Source: Leucosporidium creatinivorum (taxonomy: Eukaryota > Basidiomycota > Microbotryomycetes > Leucosporidiales > Leucosporidiaceae). From it: a stretch of DNA of 64,000 bases. The position numbers and the translations under genes were made by a program. The notes below the pieces were generated by a model. The model did no database searches and had not been told where the DNA came from. It was given only the letters and a program-made list of their open reading frames with translations. Location: NCBI GenBank assembly GCA_001600635.1, contig BCKL01000017.1:390003-454002 (forward strand), read 5' to 3'. Positions within the stretch are counted from its first letter, which is position 1, and the number at the start of each line of letters is the position of its first letter. Shown piece by piece: positions 36,023 through 47,631 of the stretch.

Positions 36023-37109
36023 TCAAGCCGACGCCTGCGCCGAGTTGCCCTCGCCCTCCTGCTCGGCCTTCGTTCCCTCCGCCTCAGCAGCCTTCTCCTT
36101 CTCACACCACTCGATCCACGATCCAGGGTAGTTCCTCACTCTGCATCAAACCACCACACAACAGCAGCAGTCAGCATCCCATCGCCATCCCCTCTCCTTC
36201 CTTCCTTCTCCCTCCCCCCTCCCCCCTCGGCCGAGCCACATCCCTCTCCTCGAAAAAAAGGTCAAGACTCACCCCTTATATCCAGCAGCCCTACAGATCT
36301 CCAAAGCAATGTTGCTCCTCCTCCCCGAGCGGCAGTAGAGGATCACTTTTTGGGCGGGGGAGGGCTTGGGGAAACGGTGGTGGCGGATGAAATCAACTGT
36401 TCGGCGTTGAGTGCGATGGGAGCGGCAATGGAGCGAAGAATATAGTATGATGGAGAGGAAGGAGTGTCGGTAGTAGGCGGCGAGAAGAAGCAAGAGCAAG
36501 GTCAGCTATCAAGCCCTCAGCTCGGCGCCGAGCCTTCTCCTCCCCTCCCCTTCCCTTGCCCCTCTTCCCACCCATCCTTCTCTCAAACAAGCAACGCACC
36601 TTCATCCCTCCCCAAATCCTCCTCAAACCCACTCATCGGGAGGTTCAAAGCCCCAGGAATATGCCTTTGGTCGAAATCGGGCGGTTCGCGGACGTCTGTT
36701 GGCGCGTCGGCGTCGGAGAGTCAGGGAGGGGGTCAGCTCGGGCTGGCAGCAAGAGAGACGAGGGAGCAGGGAGCGAGGGAGGATGTAGGGGAGAGCGTAC
36801 CGAGGATGAGGATCTCCTGCACCACAAGACATCAAAAGCGTCAGCTCGCCCTTCAGCAGCGAGAAGTGAGAGGACTGACTTGATCCCCCTTGCTCTCGCT
36901 CAAGTGCTTCATCTCCCTATAATCGACCAACTGATTCGTATCCCACTCCTTCTGCTGCTGCTGGCCGTCCAACGAGGTGGAACTGTGTCGACAACGCGGG
37001 CGAAAGGCGTGCGAGGCGCGGCGCGATGCGGTGAATTGTCAGCTGGGGGTCGCGTAGAGGTACAGAGCAGAACAGAGCAGCAAACGTACGTAGTGTTGTA
37101 GTGTGCCAT
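36023..37109 (-). CDS. Rhodanese-domain protein A
   Basis: A six-exon gene. Exon 1 is only MAHYNTT, joined in phase to STSLDGQQQQKEWDTNQLVD. The single rhodanese domain has EILILDVREPPDFDQRHIPG, LNLPMSGFEEDLG, VILYCRSGRRSNIALEICRA and AGYKG-VRNYPGSW. Cys in the CRSGRRS loop is the sulfur-carrying residue, and the loop of six residues suits thiosulfate-type sulfurtransferases. A Glu/Ala-rich C-terminal tail of about 25 residues follows. No targeting signal is obvious. It resembles yeast Rdl1/Rdl2-type proteins. It is followed by a paralogue with the same fold on the same strand. Confidence 0.85.
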
Positions 37110-37521
37110 GCTTACGCAGGCTTTGTTGGCTGAGCTCGTTCAAAGGTTGGGGAGAGCTCGAAAGCGAGCCGGGCGAAAGCGACGCGCTCGAAGTCGAGTG
37201 TAGTGCTGTAGCTGTAGGCGACTAACTAGAGGACTTGTTGCGGACTTTTGGGAGTCGGAGCGAGCTGCTGCTGAGGCGAGAGACGAGGGCAAGACGTGGG
37301 AGGAAGTCAAAGATCAAAGATCGCCCTTCGCCGCGCCTCGAGTTTCGGCAGCACCCTCAAACCGACCTTCACAGTCGACGGATGACCAGTGCTCGGTCTT
37401 CGCAGCGTTTCATCCAAGCGAGGCGATGGGGACTATTCTGTACGTTTGTTTTGCAGTGCTCGAGAAGCCAAACTAGACGCTTCCCGGGGAGAATCAGCTT
37501 CACCGAGCAGCCAGTCGCTCT
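37110..37521. other. Spacer between rhodanese genes
   Basis: This is the promoter of rhodanese A plus the 3' UTR of rhodanese B. No coding signal was seen. Confidence 0.4.
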
Positions 37522-38501
37522 TCAGTCATCGTTCTTGGCGTCCTTCTTCTTCCAGTCGCCGTAGCTGCCCTTGTAGTTCCTCACGCTGTTCATAACCGCG
37601 AGAAAGAGGGTCAGCGCTCGTCTCTGCGACCTCGGAAAGCTGCTCGGCGCTCCCAGCTTCAGCTCCGTCCGCGGCTGTAGCTCCTCTAACCTCATGTCCA
37701 TCCACCGATCCTCGGGGAAGCTGCACAGAGTAGTAGAGATCAAGACTCACTACTTGTACCCCGCCCGCTTTGCCAAATCGACGGCCGTCTGCGCCCTCAC
37801 GCCGGCGAGGCAGTAGAAGATGATGGGCTGCGTCTTCTCGGGCTTGTGGAAGCCATGGACGCGGGTGAAGTCGCCTGTACGATGTTAGGTGGGGTTGGAG
37901 AGGGTGACGGAGGGAGCGGAAGAAGGAGGAGAGGAAGCGGGAGCGCGGTTGCGTCAGCGCTGAAGCCGGCAGGAGCTGAGAAAGGAGGGAGCAGGAGCTG
38001 CAGCACGATAGAGCTTACCCTCGTCGAGTGAAAGGGACTTCTCAAAGCCTTGCAGCGGGAGGTTGACGGAGGAGGGGATCGACCCGAGAGCGACCTCACT
38101 GGGCTCGCGGACGTCTGTAGCGTTGTAGCTGGTCAGTTAAGCTGCAAGCAGAGAGCTGTAGCAAGATAGCTCACCGATCAAAAGCACCTTCTACTCGCAT
38201 CAAACGTCGGCACAGCCAGCGAGCAAGACGTCAGCTCATCCCCACCTGCCGCACTCCCTCCCAGTCTGCTGCAACTCACATCCGAAGGGTTCTGCGTGAT
38301 AGGCTTCAACTCCTCATAGCTAACATCCTTTCCCTCACTCCACTTGGATTCGACGGCGGTACGGAAGGTGGGCAGAGAGGTCGAGAAGGGGCGAGGGGAG
38401 GGAGCGACCAGGCGGGTAGCGGGGAGGGCTACGCGGGCTACTGTTGGGAGAGCGCGAGGGGCGAGACGGGGCAGTTGGGCGAGGGTGCGGCGGAGAGACA
38501 T
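37522..38501 (-). CDS. Mitochondrial rhodanese-domain protein B
   Basis: The N-terminus MSLRRTLAQLPRLAPRALPT continues as an Arg/Ser/Ala-rich, acid-free stretch to RPFSTSLP, a typical mitochondrial presequence. Then come VSYEELKPITQNPSD, KVLLIDVREPSEVALGSIPS, VNLPLQGFEKSLSLDE, IIFYCLAGVRAQTAVDLAKR and AGYKNVRNYKGSYGDW. The Cys of FYCLAGVRA is the expected active-site residue. It ends in Lys/Asp-rich KKKDAKNDD. The family includes mitochondrial thiosulfate sulfurtransferases (yeast Rdl2). Start is ATG 38501, which opens the presequence. With rhodanese A it forms a tandem pair with one targeted and one apparently untargeted member. Confidence 0.9.
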
Positions 38502-38850
38502 GTTGAGGATGATGGGTTGAGGCGGGAGAGAGAGCAGGGAGAGCAGCTGACTCTTTGAAGGTGAGTTGGCTAGGCTGCAGGAAAGGGCTGAAGTGCTGTC
38601 GGAAGAGATAACAGCAATCTCAGAGTCACTGCGAGCCTGCAAACCGGCTGAAGAGAGACGCCGAAACAGCTCGGCGCCGTGCCCCTCTCGTGCTTTCCCG
38701 GCAAAACGAGTCTCTACACCGGACAGCAACTCATCGTAAAGAGACGAGAAGGTTCTTGACACAATACAGCTACTCGTAGAAGGCAAGCTACGCCTCTTTT
38801 CCGTCTCCGAACGATCACCGAGCTCAAGTCTCCCCTCCGACGTCGACTAT
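38502..38850. other. Intergenic region
   Basis: Promoter of rhodanese B and 3' UTR of F-box 2, both minus strand. The open frame upstream of ATG 38501 to 38786 was read as UTR. Confidence 0.4.
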
Positions 38851-40244
38851 CTAGCCGCTCACGGCCTTGAGGCTCCACCTACGCTCCACAATGAGCTGCA
38901 TCGTAGCCTTCCACACCGTCCTGCGCTGTTCCAGCTTCTTCCAACGGTCCATCTCGATCGCCACCCCATCATTCAGCTCGACCCCCTGCTCGGCGCAAAG
39001 CATCTTCAACTCTCCCCGGTACGCCTCCGAGCAACCTCCAGGAAGGAGGGCCCGTTCGTCGAAGCATGATTTGAGCTCGAGGCTGCAGAGGTGGGGAGGG
39101 GACCTGACGATGTGGAGAAGGGAGGTGAAGAAGGGAAGCTCGGCGTTGGGAACGAGAGGAGGATGAGGATTGTTGGCCAGGCTGTGCAGCTCAAGCTTGA
39201 GGTGGCGGACCGAGTGAGGAAGGTCGAACATCTCGACGTGGATAGAGATTGGCGCGAGGTGGAGATGAGTGATGCGCGAGGCAGAGGGGGGACGAAGAGG
39301 CGGCGAGTCTCGTAATGGAACGAGAGGTGGCGGTTGGCCCTTCCCCAATCTGCTCCTCTCCATTCAACCTCGAGCCTCCGTAGAGAACCGAAGTCACTCA
39401 AGTCGGGGATCTGGTCGAGGGAGCGGAGGGCGAGTTTGAGGATGCGGAGGGTCGGCGCCGAATTGCCAACGACATAGTCGAGGATCTCGAACGCGCCGGT
39501 GAGCACGAGTGTCTCCAGCGAGTAGGACGGTACGACCGCCATGGCGCTCCACTCTCCGCTTTCCGTCTCCAATCCCCTGACCGTGAGATGCTTGAGGCCA
39601 GCCCAGTTTCGAATGAGGGTAGCGAAGGGAGCGGCGGGACGGAGGTATTCATACATGTTGTCCAGCGAGACATCGACCGACGCCATACTGGGAGCGGCCT
39701 CCATTCGATGAACCAGCCCCCACAGCGCTGGGAGGGGTCCGTCGGCGACGCGGATCCGCTCGACGAGGGGATAGGCGCCGAGCAGCTGATCCACGAGCTG
39801 CGAGACGCTCGCCTCGACTTCCGCCGCCTTCGAGTCGTCCAGCTGCGTTTCGGCATCGTCGTATGTCTCCATGCCTCGCCTGTCGCCTCCGAAGTCGAAC
39901 GAGAGGGCGCGAGCTCGAGCGGCGAGATCAGGATGGGCGAGCACGGCGTCGGCTGAGCTGTCGGTGCTGAGGCCCCAGACGATGCGAGGGGCACCAGTGA
40001 CCTCTGGGTCCCCTGTCGTGACGAGACGGCGGGCGATAACGCGCTGAGAAGGCCACGACTCCAGAGGGAACGGCTCGGTGGTGAAGCAAGTGACGATGAC
40101 CTCGCGGTAGAGGACGTCCCGAGCGGGTTCCAGCAGATCTCTGGAGGCAAGGCAGCAAGCTGCGAGGGTCTGCTGGTCGAGCTTCCAGGATCCTTCGAAG
40201 TAGCCGAGGATCTCGAGGAGGATTTCGGGCGGGAGAGTCGGCAT
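38851..40244 (-). CDS. F-box protein, copy 2 (frameshifted in a C run)
   Basis: The gene starts at ATG 40244 with MPTLPPEILLEILGYFEG and AACCLASRDLLEPARDVLYR, an F-box as in copy 1, followed by a degenerate leucine-rich region. The frame is good to about 39290, where it no longer matches the paralogue; the next frame resumes at RPPSASRITHLHLAP and matches copy 1 to the end (SVRHLKLELHS, LCAEQGVELNDG), stopping at 38851. The switch lies at a run of six C residues on the coding strand (39286-39291), where one more C restores the frame. It may be a real mutation or a sequencing error in a homopolymer. A 5'UTR intron lies at 40297-40366, and the open frame above ATG 40244 crosses that intron and has no ATG. 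Confidence 0.7.
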
Positions 40245-41060
40245 GTCGCAGAAGGAAGGGCGAGTTTCGGTGATCGCCCGTTGGGGGAGGGAGGTGCTGT
40301 AGGGCAGAATCGACAATGTCAGCTCTTGGATGTGTTTAAAAGCCTACTGATTCCTGCTAAGCTCACCTGTAGCTGATGAGCGAGTCGCTGGTTGACGTCT
40401 GAGCAATGACGAGCGAGCGAGCTGGCTTCGGCGAGAGCTGCGATGGGTGACGGCGAAAGGTCAGCTAAGGGTCACGAGGTCAGCCCCTCGGTCCTGCTCT
40501 GTTACAGCGCAGACCGCCGTCCATCGCCCTACAGCCCGCTCGAACCTCTCTGTTTACGTGCACAAGCCTCCCCTCCCTCGCTCTCCCTGGGCTACTCCCT
40601 CAGCACCAGCAGCGAGGCCTCTCCCTGCACTAGAGCAGGTCACTTAGCATGCAACACAACAGCTCACCTTTCTACGACTACTCCGACGCCCAGATTTAGC
40701 TTCAATCTCGAGCAGCAGCGACCAGCAGCTTCGATGACGAGCGACGAGGGGCTGTTCTACAGCAACGAAGAGGGTTGGCGGTTGGCTTGGTGTACGAGTG
40801 AGACTTGTGGGCTCCTCCTGTAACTTATCCGAGCGAGCGAAGTTGGCGAGTCGAAGAAGCGAGACGAGTGAGTGGGAGGTGGGAGGAAAGAGAGCAAGGG
40901 CGAGACGGCGAAGGCGGCAGATCGAGCGAGTCGAGAGGGGTCTGCTCGTGTAGTGGAGACGAGCTACTCGCTCTTGATACATTAGTGCCGTCCGAGTGGC
41001 GCTACAACGCTCTGAGATAGCTACTGTAGCTCTCTACCTCGGAGCTCGGCGCTCTTTCGC
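40245..41060 (-). repeat. Upstream segmental duplication, copy at F-box 2
   Basis: This segment pairs with 51083-51900 in the same orientation, with most positions identical over roughly 800 bases by eye. It includes the 5'UTR intron (40297-40366), a GGTCAGCTAAGGGTCACGAG block near 40465, an AGCAGCGACCAGCAGCTT block, and the core element at 40922-40945. Similarity fades past about 41060. The opposite-strand open frame at 40443-40823 is not supported as a gene. Confidence 0.75.
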
Positions 41061-41152
41061 CTCTGCGCAGATGCCAACTCGTGAAGGGGGCAGTGTGCTC
41101 TACAAGATTCGTCCAAACTTCTATGTGACCCTCTTGACTATCTCTAACCCCC

Positions 41153-42088
41153 CTACATCCCACTCCAACGCTTGAGGACCTCTGCTCCAACTCGTCGGCG
41201 CCGCTCCCCCGGGCCTCCCAGCTCGGCGTTGGCGGATCGAGCTTGCGGTTCGAACTTCGTGAGCGAATGCTGTTGATGCTGGTGCGGGAGTACTGCATTT
41301 GACTAGGAGAATTCCACGAGAGAGTCAGTCTTCAGTCACCCACTATATGCCAAAAAGACATCGCCGAGCCGGAGACTTACCGCTTCCGCCTCGTGCAACC
41401 TCCATTTTGCCCAGACCGCAACAGCCGCCTCTACTGTCCGCAGCCTCTCGTATGTACTGAGCTCCTCCCAGGCAAGGTTACCGGCCTCAACGATTTGGCG
41501 GATCTGTTGAGGGATCTCTATTATGGTCGGCCCGTTCAGCCAAGCGACCATGCGCATCCTCAGGTAGGCTCTCTCAACGTATGCCTCAGCAGCTCGATCT
41601 GGACATAACGAGCGGGTCAGCTCTTTTTCTGGAGGTGAAATGAAGTCAGGGAAGGACCGTGAGGGGTATTCATGAGCTGCCAGCGACCGAAAGCAAGCGA
41701 AATCAGCAACCGGGGCGGCCACTTTATGCGGATGGCTTACGTTGGTCAGCGGCCGATGCGAAGTATGTCCTTGGAATCGCCCCAAGAAAGGTCGGGTCTC
41801 GTCAAGAGCGAGATGCGACTCGTTTCGTCTCCTCCACCCTTGCTGGAGCTCGAAGCTGTCGCTGATGGCAGCTTCGCACAGCGTCACCAGCCCACGACTA
41901 CTACTGGCACCAGAAGCCTCCTTGAGAGCTCTGGCAACCTCGTCACCCATGTCGAGAAGCTCACGAGCGTCGCGGACGGAGAGCGGTTCGGTCGAGGGGA
42001 GGGGCCTGATTAGATGGACAAGGGCAGGGTGGGGGTCATCCAAGCCAAGCTGTTTGTGATAGTTGTGTTGGCGTCTATCGAGCGACAT
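41153..42088 (-). CDS. Unrecognised protein
   Basis: Not recognised. ATG 42088 begins MSLDRRQHNYHKQLGLDDPH and the frame is open to a GTAAGT donor at 41380. A 78-nt intron (41303-41380) joins to a final exon, SNAVLPHQHQQHSLTKFEPQ..., ending at 41153. A second intron is likely near 41607 (a GAGCTGACCC...CCAG acceptor-like run before DRAAEAYVERAYL). The chain has helical blocks (ARELLDMGDEVARALKEA, TYERLRTVEAAVAVWAKWRL) with no known motif. The same frame continues upstream to 42340 without ATG, and it follows the next gene's stop by only 248 bases, so a longer or fused gene is possible. Confidence 0.5.
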
Positions 42089-42336
42089 CAAGGAGGCGGG
42101 GGCCAGGAAAAGTGAGTCCGAGGCAAGACGAGCGAGCGAGCTGAGCGAAAGAAGCGCGGTCAAGCCGGCGAGAGTATTGTCGGGTGCAAACGAGATTCCA
42201 CGGAGAATGCAGCGCTGCTCAGTGTCTCGAGCAGTGCAGAGCTGAGACAGGAGGGGAAAGCTCGCTCCATTAGAGCGAGCGCTCCGCTGAGCCAACTGCC
42301 GACGGCTCCGACGACTGGCAGTTGTTACAGATCTAC

Positions 42337-43475
42337 TCACGAGCTACCATTCAAGCTCTTCAACAATTCGTCCAGATCCCCTGCATTCATCTCTCCGAAG
42401 CTTCCAAGCTCCATATCCATGCCCGCGTCGACCGTCGCCGCTCCCAACCCTGCTGCGCCGAGCCCTGCGAAATCGAGTCCTCCGAGTCCGTCCAGCCCTG
42501 CTGGTGCGCCAGAAGTGGGTGCAAGGACGCCTGTGCTACCTCCCGCACCACTGAGCATGCTCAGCATCGCATTGAGGTCGACGTCGCCTCCGCTCGGGTT
42601 GATGGCCCCCGCGAAGGGAGCGTTGAGGTCGAGGGTCATGGAGGAAGGGGGAAGTGGCGCCGAGAATGTGAGAGGCATGGAGGTGGGTGGGAGAGAGCCG
42701 TTGACCATGGCGAGGAGGGAGCTGAAGTCGGGAGCGTCGGAGCTGGTAGCGGTGAGGGGGAGCGCCGAGGGAGCTGCGCTGCCGGTGTTGAAGGGTAGAG
42801 AAGGTGCGGTAGAAGTGAAGGGTAACAGCGGAGGTACAATGGCAGTTGTAGCTGTTGCATCCATGGCTACAGGGCTCTGCACTGCCGAATCGCCGAAGAG
42901 CGAAGTGTTGAGGAACGAGTCGTCCATTTCGAGTTCGTTGAGATCCAGTTCGATGGGCGGCAGAGGTGCTGGTAGTGGTAGTCCATCCTCCGGCTTAGGT
43001 ACGAGCGCTGAAGCATCGCCGAATGCGAATGGTAGCCCTCCGCTGGCTGGTGTTGCTGATGAGAGAGCTGGCGGTGGCTCGTCGGCAGGAAGGGGTTGCC
43101 CGGTCGCCTTTAGCAGGTCACGATCGAGTGTAGCGATTGCTTGTAGCTGTTGAAGAGTCATCGTTAGCTTGTAGCCCGCCGCGAAGAGATTCGAAGCTCA
43201 GACGCACGATTCGCTCCTCCAGTTGAGCGCAAACACCATCGTACTTGGCCGCCTCGAGCTGTAGCTGAGCAGTAAGTTGTCGAGGAGCTTGTCGAGCGTA
43301 TGAAGTGACGGAGAGCGATTGGACGGAGGAGTAAAACGAGATGATGAGGGAGAGCACGTGCAGCGTCGACTGTAGGACGGCAGAGGGTCAGCGGGCGTCA
43401 AACACGGCCAGCATTCGTGCTACATACCTTCAAATTCGCCTCGAGCTGAGCAACCGTAGCTGATGCGGTCGACAT
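42337..43475 (-). CDS. Unrecognised protein, coiled N-terminus and acidic C-terminus
   Basis: Three exons: MSTASATVAQLEANLK, joined to STLHVLSLIISFYSSVQ through ...QLEERI, then LQAIATLDRDLLKATG and a long last exon. The first 85 residues look helical and Gln/Leu-rich; the rest is Pro/Ala/Ser-rich with short acidic-hydrophobic motifs (LDLNELEMDDSFLNTSLFGD, VDLNAMLSMLSG, GDLDELLKSLNG). That layout is reminiscent of Mediator tail or other transcription co-factor subunits, but no family is claimed. ATG 43475 opens exon 1. The stop codon at 42337 is embedded in TCGTGAGT, which looks like a splice donor. Confidence 0.6.
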
Positions 43476-43726
43476 AGCGAGCGAGTGAACGGGCGGAGGG
43501 AGAGATGCGCCCGGCGAGAGTGCAGGGAATACATCACTTGGTCTCGCGGGCGCACGTCGGCACCAGGAGTCAACTGAGAGACTATATTTGCACCGGTGCT
43601 ATCGCGAAGCTGCAGCTCATTCTCGACCGACCGGACACTCGCTCGGCGACTTGGCTCTCCTCTTCCTCGCCGAACTGCACAATCCTTCGATTAGTCGTTG
43701 CTTTACACCTCGGCCTCCAACACCAT

Positions 43727-46700
43727 CTAGTGAATGAAGACGTCCAGCCTGGTCAAGCTCGAGTAGGTCTCGCTCGTAAGGCGGTAGCGGAGCTGTGAGC
43801 AAGGTCAAATCGTCAGCTTTCGGCCGCCGAGGATGAGAGGCCGAGCAACGCACCATGCCGGCGAACATCATCAGCGAGCGAGCCTTCTGCCTCAACTCGT
43901 TCATCTTCTGTGGACAGTTGAGGCGCAGGTCAGCTCGGGGCCGAACGCGAGATAAATGGACGACTCACCTGCTGCCTACTGGCATCGCCGAATGGACTCT
44001 CCTTCAGCCCTCCGTGGATCTTGTAAATGATGTTCATCGTGGTGAGGAGGATGACGTCAAAGTTGCGCACGATGGCCTCGTCGAGATCCTTGAAGTCCTC
44101 GGCGGCGCGAATGATCTGGACGAGCTCAGAGTTGAGGGGGATGATGTTGACGTCCTCGATGGCCTGTAGCGAGAGACGGGTCATTTCCCAAGGGCGCGGG
44201 AAGAAGAGAAGACGGCTGCTCACCTGAAGCGCATGATCCAGCCGTCCATGCTCGTAAAGAGTCATCGCCTCCTTCAACCTCATCAGGATCTCGCACGTCT
44301 CCCTATTCTTCCTCGACACCCTACCGCCCATACTACTACTCCGATCGTAGTGCTCCAAGATGGTCCTCGCGACCTTAGCGACGTCCTCCTGACCCGCCGC
44401 GATCCCGACCGTCCCTCCGTTCGCAAAGTAAGATCCCGACTCGGCGTTCCCACTGGCGGTAGCGGAAGGGCGAGAGAGCGAGTTGCCGAGCTCCACGTTG
44501 AGGACAGAGATGACGGAATCGTACTCCTCGGCGATGTTATAGAGGAGGATCGCCTCGCTGAAACGCTTCTCCTGGTCAGCGCGGTGAGCAGCCGTCTTGA
44601 CGATACCGGAGAGGTAGAGCTTCTCGTCCTTGAGGTGGATGAGCTTGAGGTCGCGCTCGATTTGACCGGGCTGGGAGCAGAAGACAAGGTCAGCTTCGGC
44701 GTAGAGGAATAGATGAGAGCGCGACGAACGATCTTGATGCCGTCGTTGCGGATATCGCCCAGCAGCATCGAGTACTTCCTCGTGTCCATGACGAGTTCCC
44801 GAACGTAATCGTGGCACAGCTGCACCTGATCCTGCGAGACGTCGGCGTTGAGGCAGACGAGGTAGAGGTAGTTGAGGGCCTCCTCGGTGTCGGTCAGGAC
44901 GAAGGTGCGGGTGTAGCGGTGGAGGAGACGGGCAAAGTTGAGGCGAGTGAGATCGTAGCCTGATGGGTCGGCCTCGACGACGACTGTGGAGCGCAGGTGG
45001 AGTCAGCTTCGGCGGCTGGCGGCTGAGATGGCGCATCGAGACGACTCACGAAGGTCGACCTCGGCCGTCTTCGACCGAGCAGGTATCCTCAGCAGACCGT
45101 AGTAGGCGAGAGCGATGGCAAAGTGGACGGCGTCGGCCTGGTACTGCGAGTGCTGGTACAAGAAGGCGATGGCCTAGTTCGGAGAGGAAAAGGGTCAGCG
45201 CCGTCTTCTCCGAGAGAGACGAAGAAACTCACCCGCTCGAACTGGCCACAAAGCAGCAGCACCTGGAAGTACAGCATCGGCTTGTTTCCCTTAGGGTCGA
45301 AGTGCCCCTCCCCAAACTTGACCAGCACCTTCGCCAAATCCCTCAACCCAAACTTCTCATGGGGCGCCTCTCCCGCTCCCTCCGTCTCGCGCACCAGACT
45401 GAGCTGGAACCAGAGCCAATCCTCGGTGGTTTGAGTGACGCCGGGGACGTTGCGGCGGTTGATCTCGACGCGGCCGATGAGCTTGTAGAGGGCGTGCTTG
45501 TAGGGGTCGGAGGAGGAGGCGAGGTAGCGAATGCGTTGGTTGTACTCGGAGAGGAAGCGGTCGCGGAGGAGTTTGGGGAGACTGCGAGGGCGAGGAAGGG
45601 GTCAGCTCGCTTCCAATCTCCGCCAAGCGAAGTACACGCACCGCCTGTCATCGCTATCGAGCCATGCCTTGAAGTAGGGCACAAAGCTCTTCTCGAGCTT
45701 CTGGATGTGAGCCTCGTTCTCGGTCGCGAACTCGAGCGCCTCGTGGGCGTGGCCGGAGCGAAGGAGGTAGTACATGCGGGCCCAGATGGGCGTCGAGTTG
45801 GCAATCTGCGGGTCGGCGGCGTGGGTCAGCGGAGAGCTCGAAACAAAGAAGAGAAGAAGAGGTGCATACCTCGAGTGAAGGGTTAGACCAAGTGCCGTTC
45901 TTGAGGTACTTGACGTTGAGGAAGGCGCGGATCTTGTTCTGCACGCTCGGGATGCCACCGAGAGCAGCCTCAGCCGGTCGAGAAGCGATGGTACGGTCGA
46001 CGTAGGACATGAACCTGTAAACGATGCGGGTCAGCGATCGCTCGCGTCGTTTTCTCCAGCGGGCGACAACTCACTGCTCCTCCAGCCAACTCTTGCCACC
46101 ATCGCCGAGCGTCTTCCTCAGTCCAACGGCAACTTGGCCCTCCTGGTTCTCGGCGAGGTAGGCCTGGGCGTACTCGCGCTCGTTGAGAGCCGTACGCTGG
46201 AACTCGCCGTTGAGGACGTCCTTCTCGTCGACGAGGCGAGCGAGCAGGCGGAAAGTCTCGGTCGTCTGGGCAGATTTCTGTGGGTGGAAAGAGCGTCAGC
46301 TGAGATGTACAGGATTCTAAAAGAGCAGAGAGACTCGCCGAGTCGCCGGCGGTGCCAGCGCTGGCTTCGCCGAGCGATGAAACAAGACCAAAGGCGTAGC
46401 CCTCTTTCCTGAAGTCGTTCAGGCGGCGGACGACTCGATCGTACCGCATCATGCGCGAGTGCATCTGCAGCGACGAGCCAGCCGAAGGCGCGGGGACGGC
46501 AGGCGACTGCGGAAGAGAGGGCCAGGTCAGCAATCCGTCCAGCTCACACCTCCCAGATGCGACGCACGCCACGGTCATATCCTCCTCCAGCGCCCTTCCT
46601 CCTCGGCGTAGCCTCGAACGACTGAGTCGACCCGCTAGCCTGATGCCTGCCGAGCTCCTCAAACAGCTTCTCCTTCTGGCGCTCCCAGTCCTTGCGCATC

Positions 46701-47500
46701 TGCGAGTCGAGGTTGCGGTAGAAGTCGGAGGTGGTGGCGCGTCGACCTTCTTCGATGGAGGAGATGATCGTTTGCTCGTGAGTGTGTCGGAGGTAGCCCT
46801 GCGAGCGAGGAAGCGAGGTCAGCGAACGAGCTACGGGGAAGCTAAAGCAGCGGCGAGCGCTTCCATAGCTGTAGTAAGATCGGTGCGCTACTCACCTCGA
46901 CATCAGTGTCGCTCAAGGGCAGCAGAGGCTCGAAAGTGCCGGTGAGATTGACGGCGTTGATCGTTGACGAGAGATGGTCGGCGTTGACTCCTCCAGAGGC
47001 GAGCAGGTAGGCGCTACAAGAGAGTTATGTAACATGTTAGCCTAGCGCAGCTACAGTGTTAAATTGGGAGCTGCTGCAGTTGCCCAGACGAAGCGCGAAG
47101 AAGAGCTCCAACCCTCCTCCACTCGTACTGCACTAAACCTTCCTCTGAGGCCCAGCAGAGTTGCAGAGACTGTAGAGGAGCTCAATGACTAAGCTTCCTG
47201 CCCTCCTACAGCTCCAGCGCCCTTCCTCGCCCTTCTGCTCCATCGTCAAACACGCTCGCTTTCCGTCGTCCGCTCCAGCTCTGCTTCTGCTGCTTTATAG
47301 CTCGAACAAGCGCCCACAGAAGCGCAGTAGACTCACGCGTTGCCTGACCCCCTTCCCTCCTTTGCACTCCTGCCAGCGATGCGCCTCGACTGAGATTCGA
47401 TTTGGTCCAAGCCCAGCTGAATTGAAGGGAGGTCCTGTGCGTGAGTGTGGGAGGTTTGGAGTCGCTGCGATTGCTCCAGAAGGCTGGCGAGAGTGGCCAT
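43727..47500 (-). CDS. NIC96: Nuclear pore scaffold protein Nic96/Nup93
   Basis: Nic96 is a scaffold of the inner ring of the nuclear pore. The first exon, not obvious from the long open frames, starts at ATG 47500 (MATLASLLEQSQRLQTSHTH then LPSIQLGLDQIESQSRR), the Nic96 N-terminal signature. It joins by a long intron (about 47018-47337) to AYLLASGGVNADHLSSTINA, PLSDTDVEGYLRHTHEQTII and SIEEGRRATTSDFYRNLD. The middle has FMSYVDRTIASRPAEAALGG, IPSVQNKIRAFLNVKYLKNG and IWARMYYLLRSGHAHEALEF. The C-terminal half continues GGHFDPKG-type and FYLYLVCLNADV-like helices, ending LRYRLTSETYSSLTRLDVFI. This alpha-solenoid fills the whole length expected for the family. The phase at exon 1 (GC|C) is exact. 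Confidence 0.95.
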
Positions 47501-47631
47501 CGCGTGCTGTAGCCCTGTAGCGCTGAGAGACGAATAAGGCGGGAGGGAGAGCTTCGACTTGGTGCACTCTCGAGACGGGTTGGGTCCGTCGTCGTCGCTG
47601 CTCTCACCTCGACATTCGCTACAGCACGGAA
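47501..47631. promoter_or_regulatory. Short divergent promoter, NIC96 and neighbour
   Basis: Only 131 bases separate ATG 47500 (minus) from ATG 47632 (plus), so both genes share one compact upstream region. No TATA box was seen. Confidence 0.55.

Noticed and set aside
40245-40316. Upstream extension of F-box 2 (SILPYSTSLPQ)
   Set aside because: No ATG begins it and it is crossed by the 5'UTR intron; copy 3 shows the same leader.
40443-40823. Plus-strand open frame in the F-box 2 upstream region
   Set aside because: The partner region at 51229-51511 has only a different shorter frame; no coding conservation is seen.
41002-41298. Minus-strand open frame beyond 41153
   Set aside because: It is out of frame with the final spliced exon, which ends at a stop at 41153.
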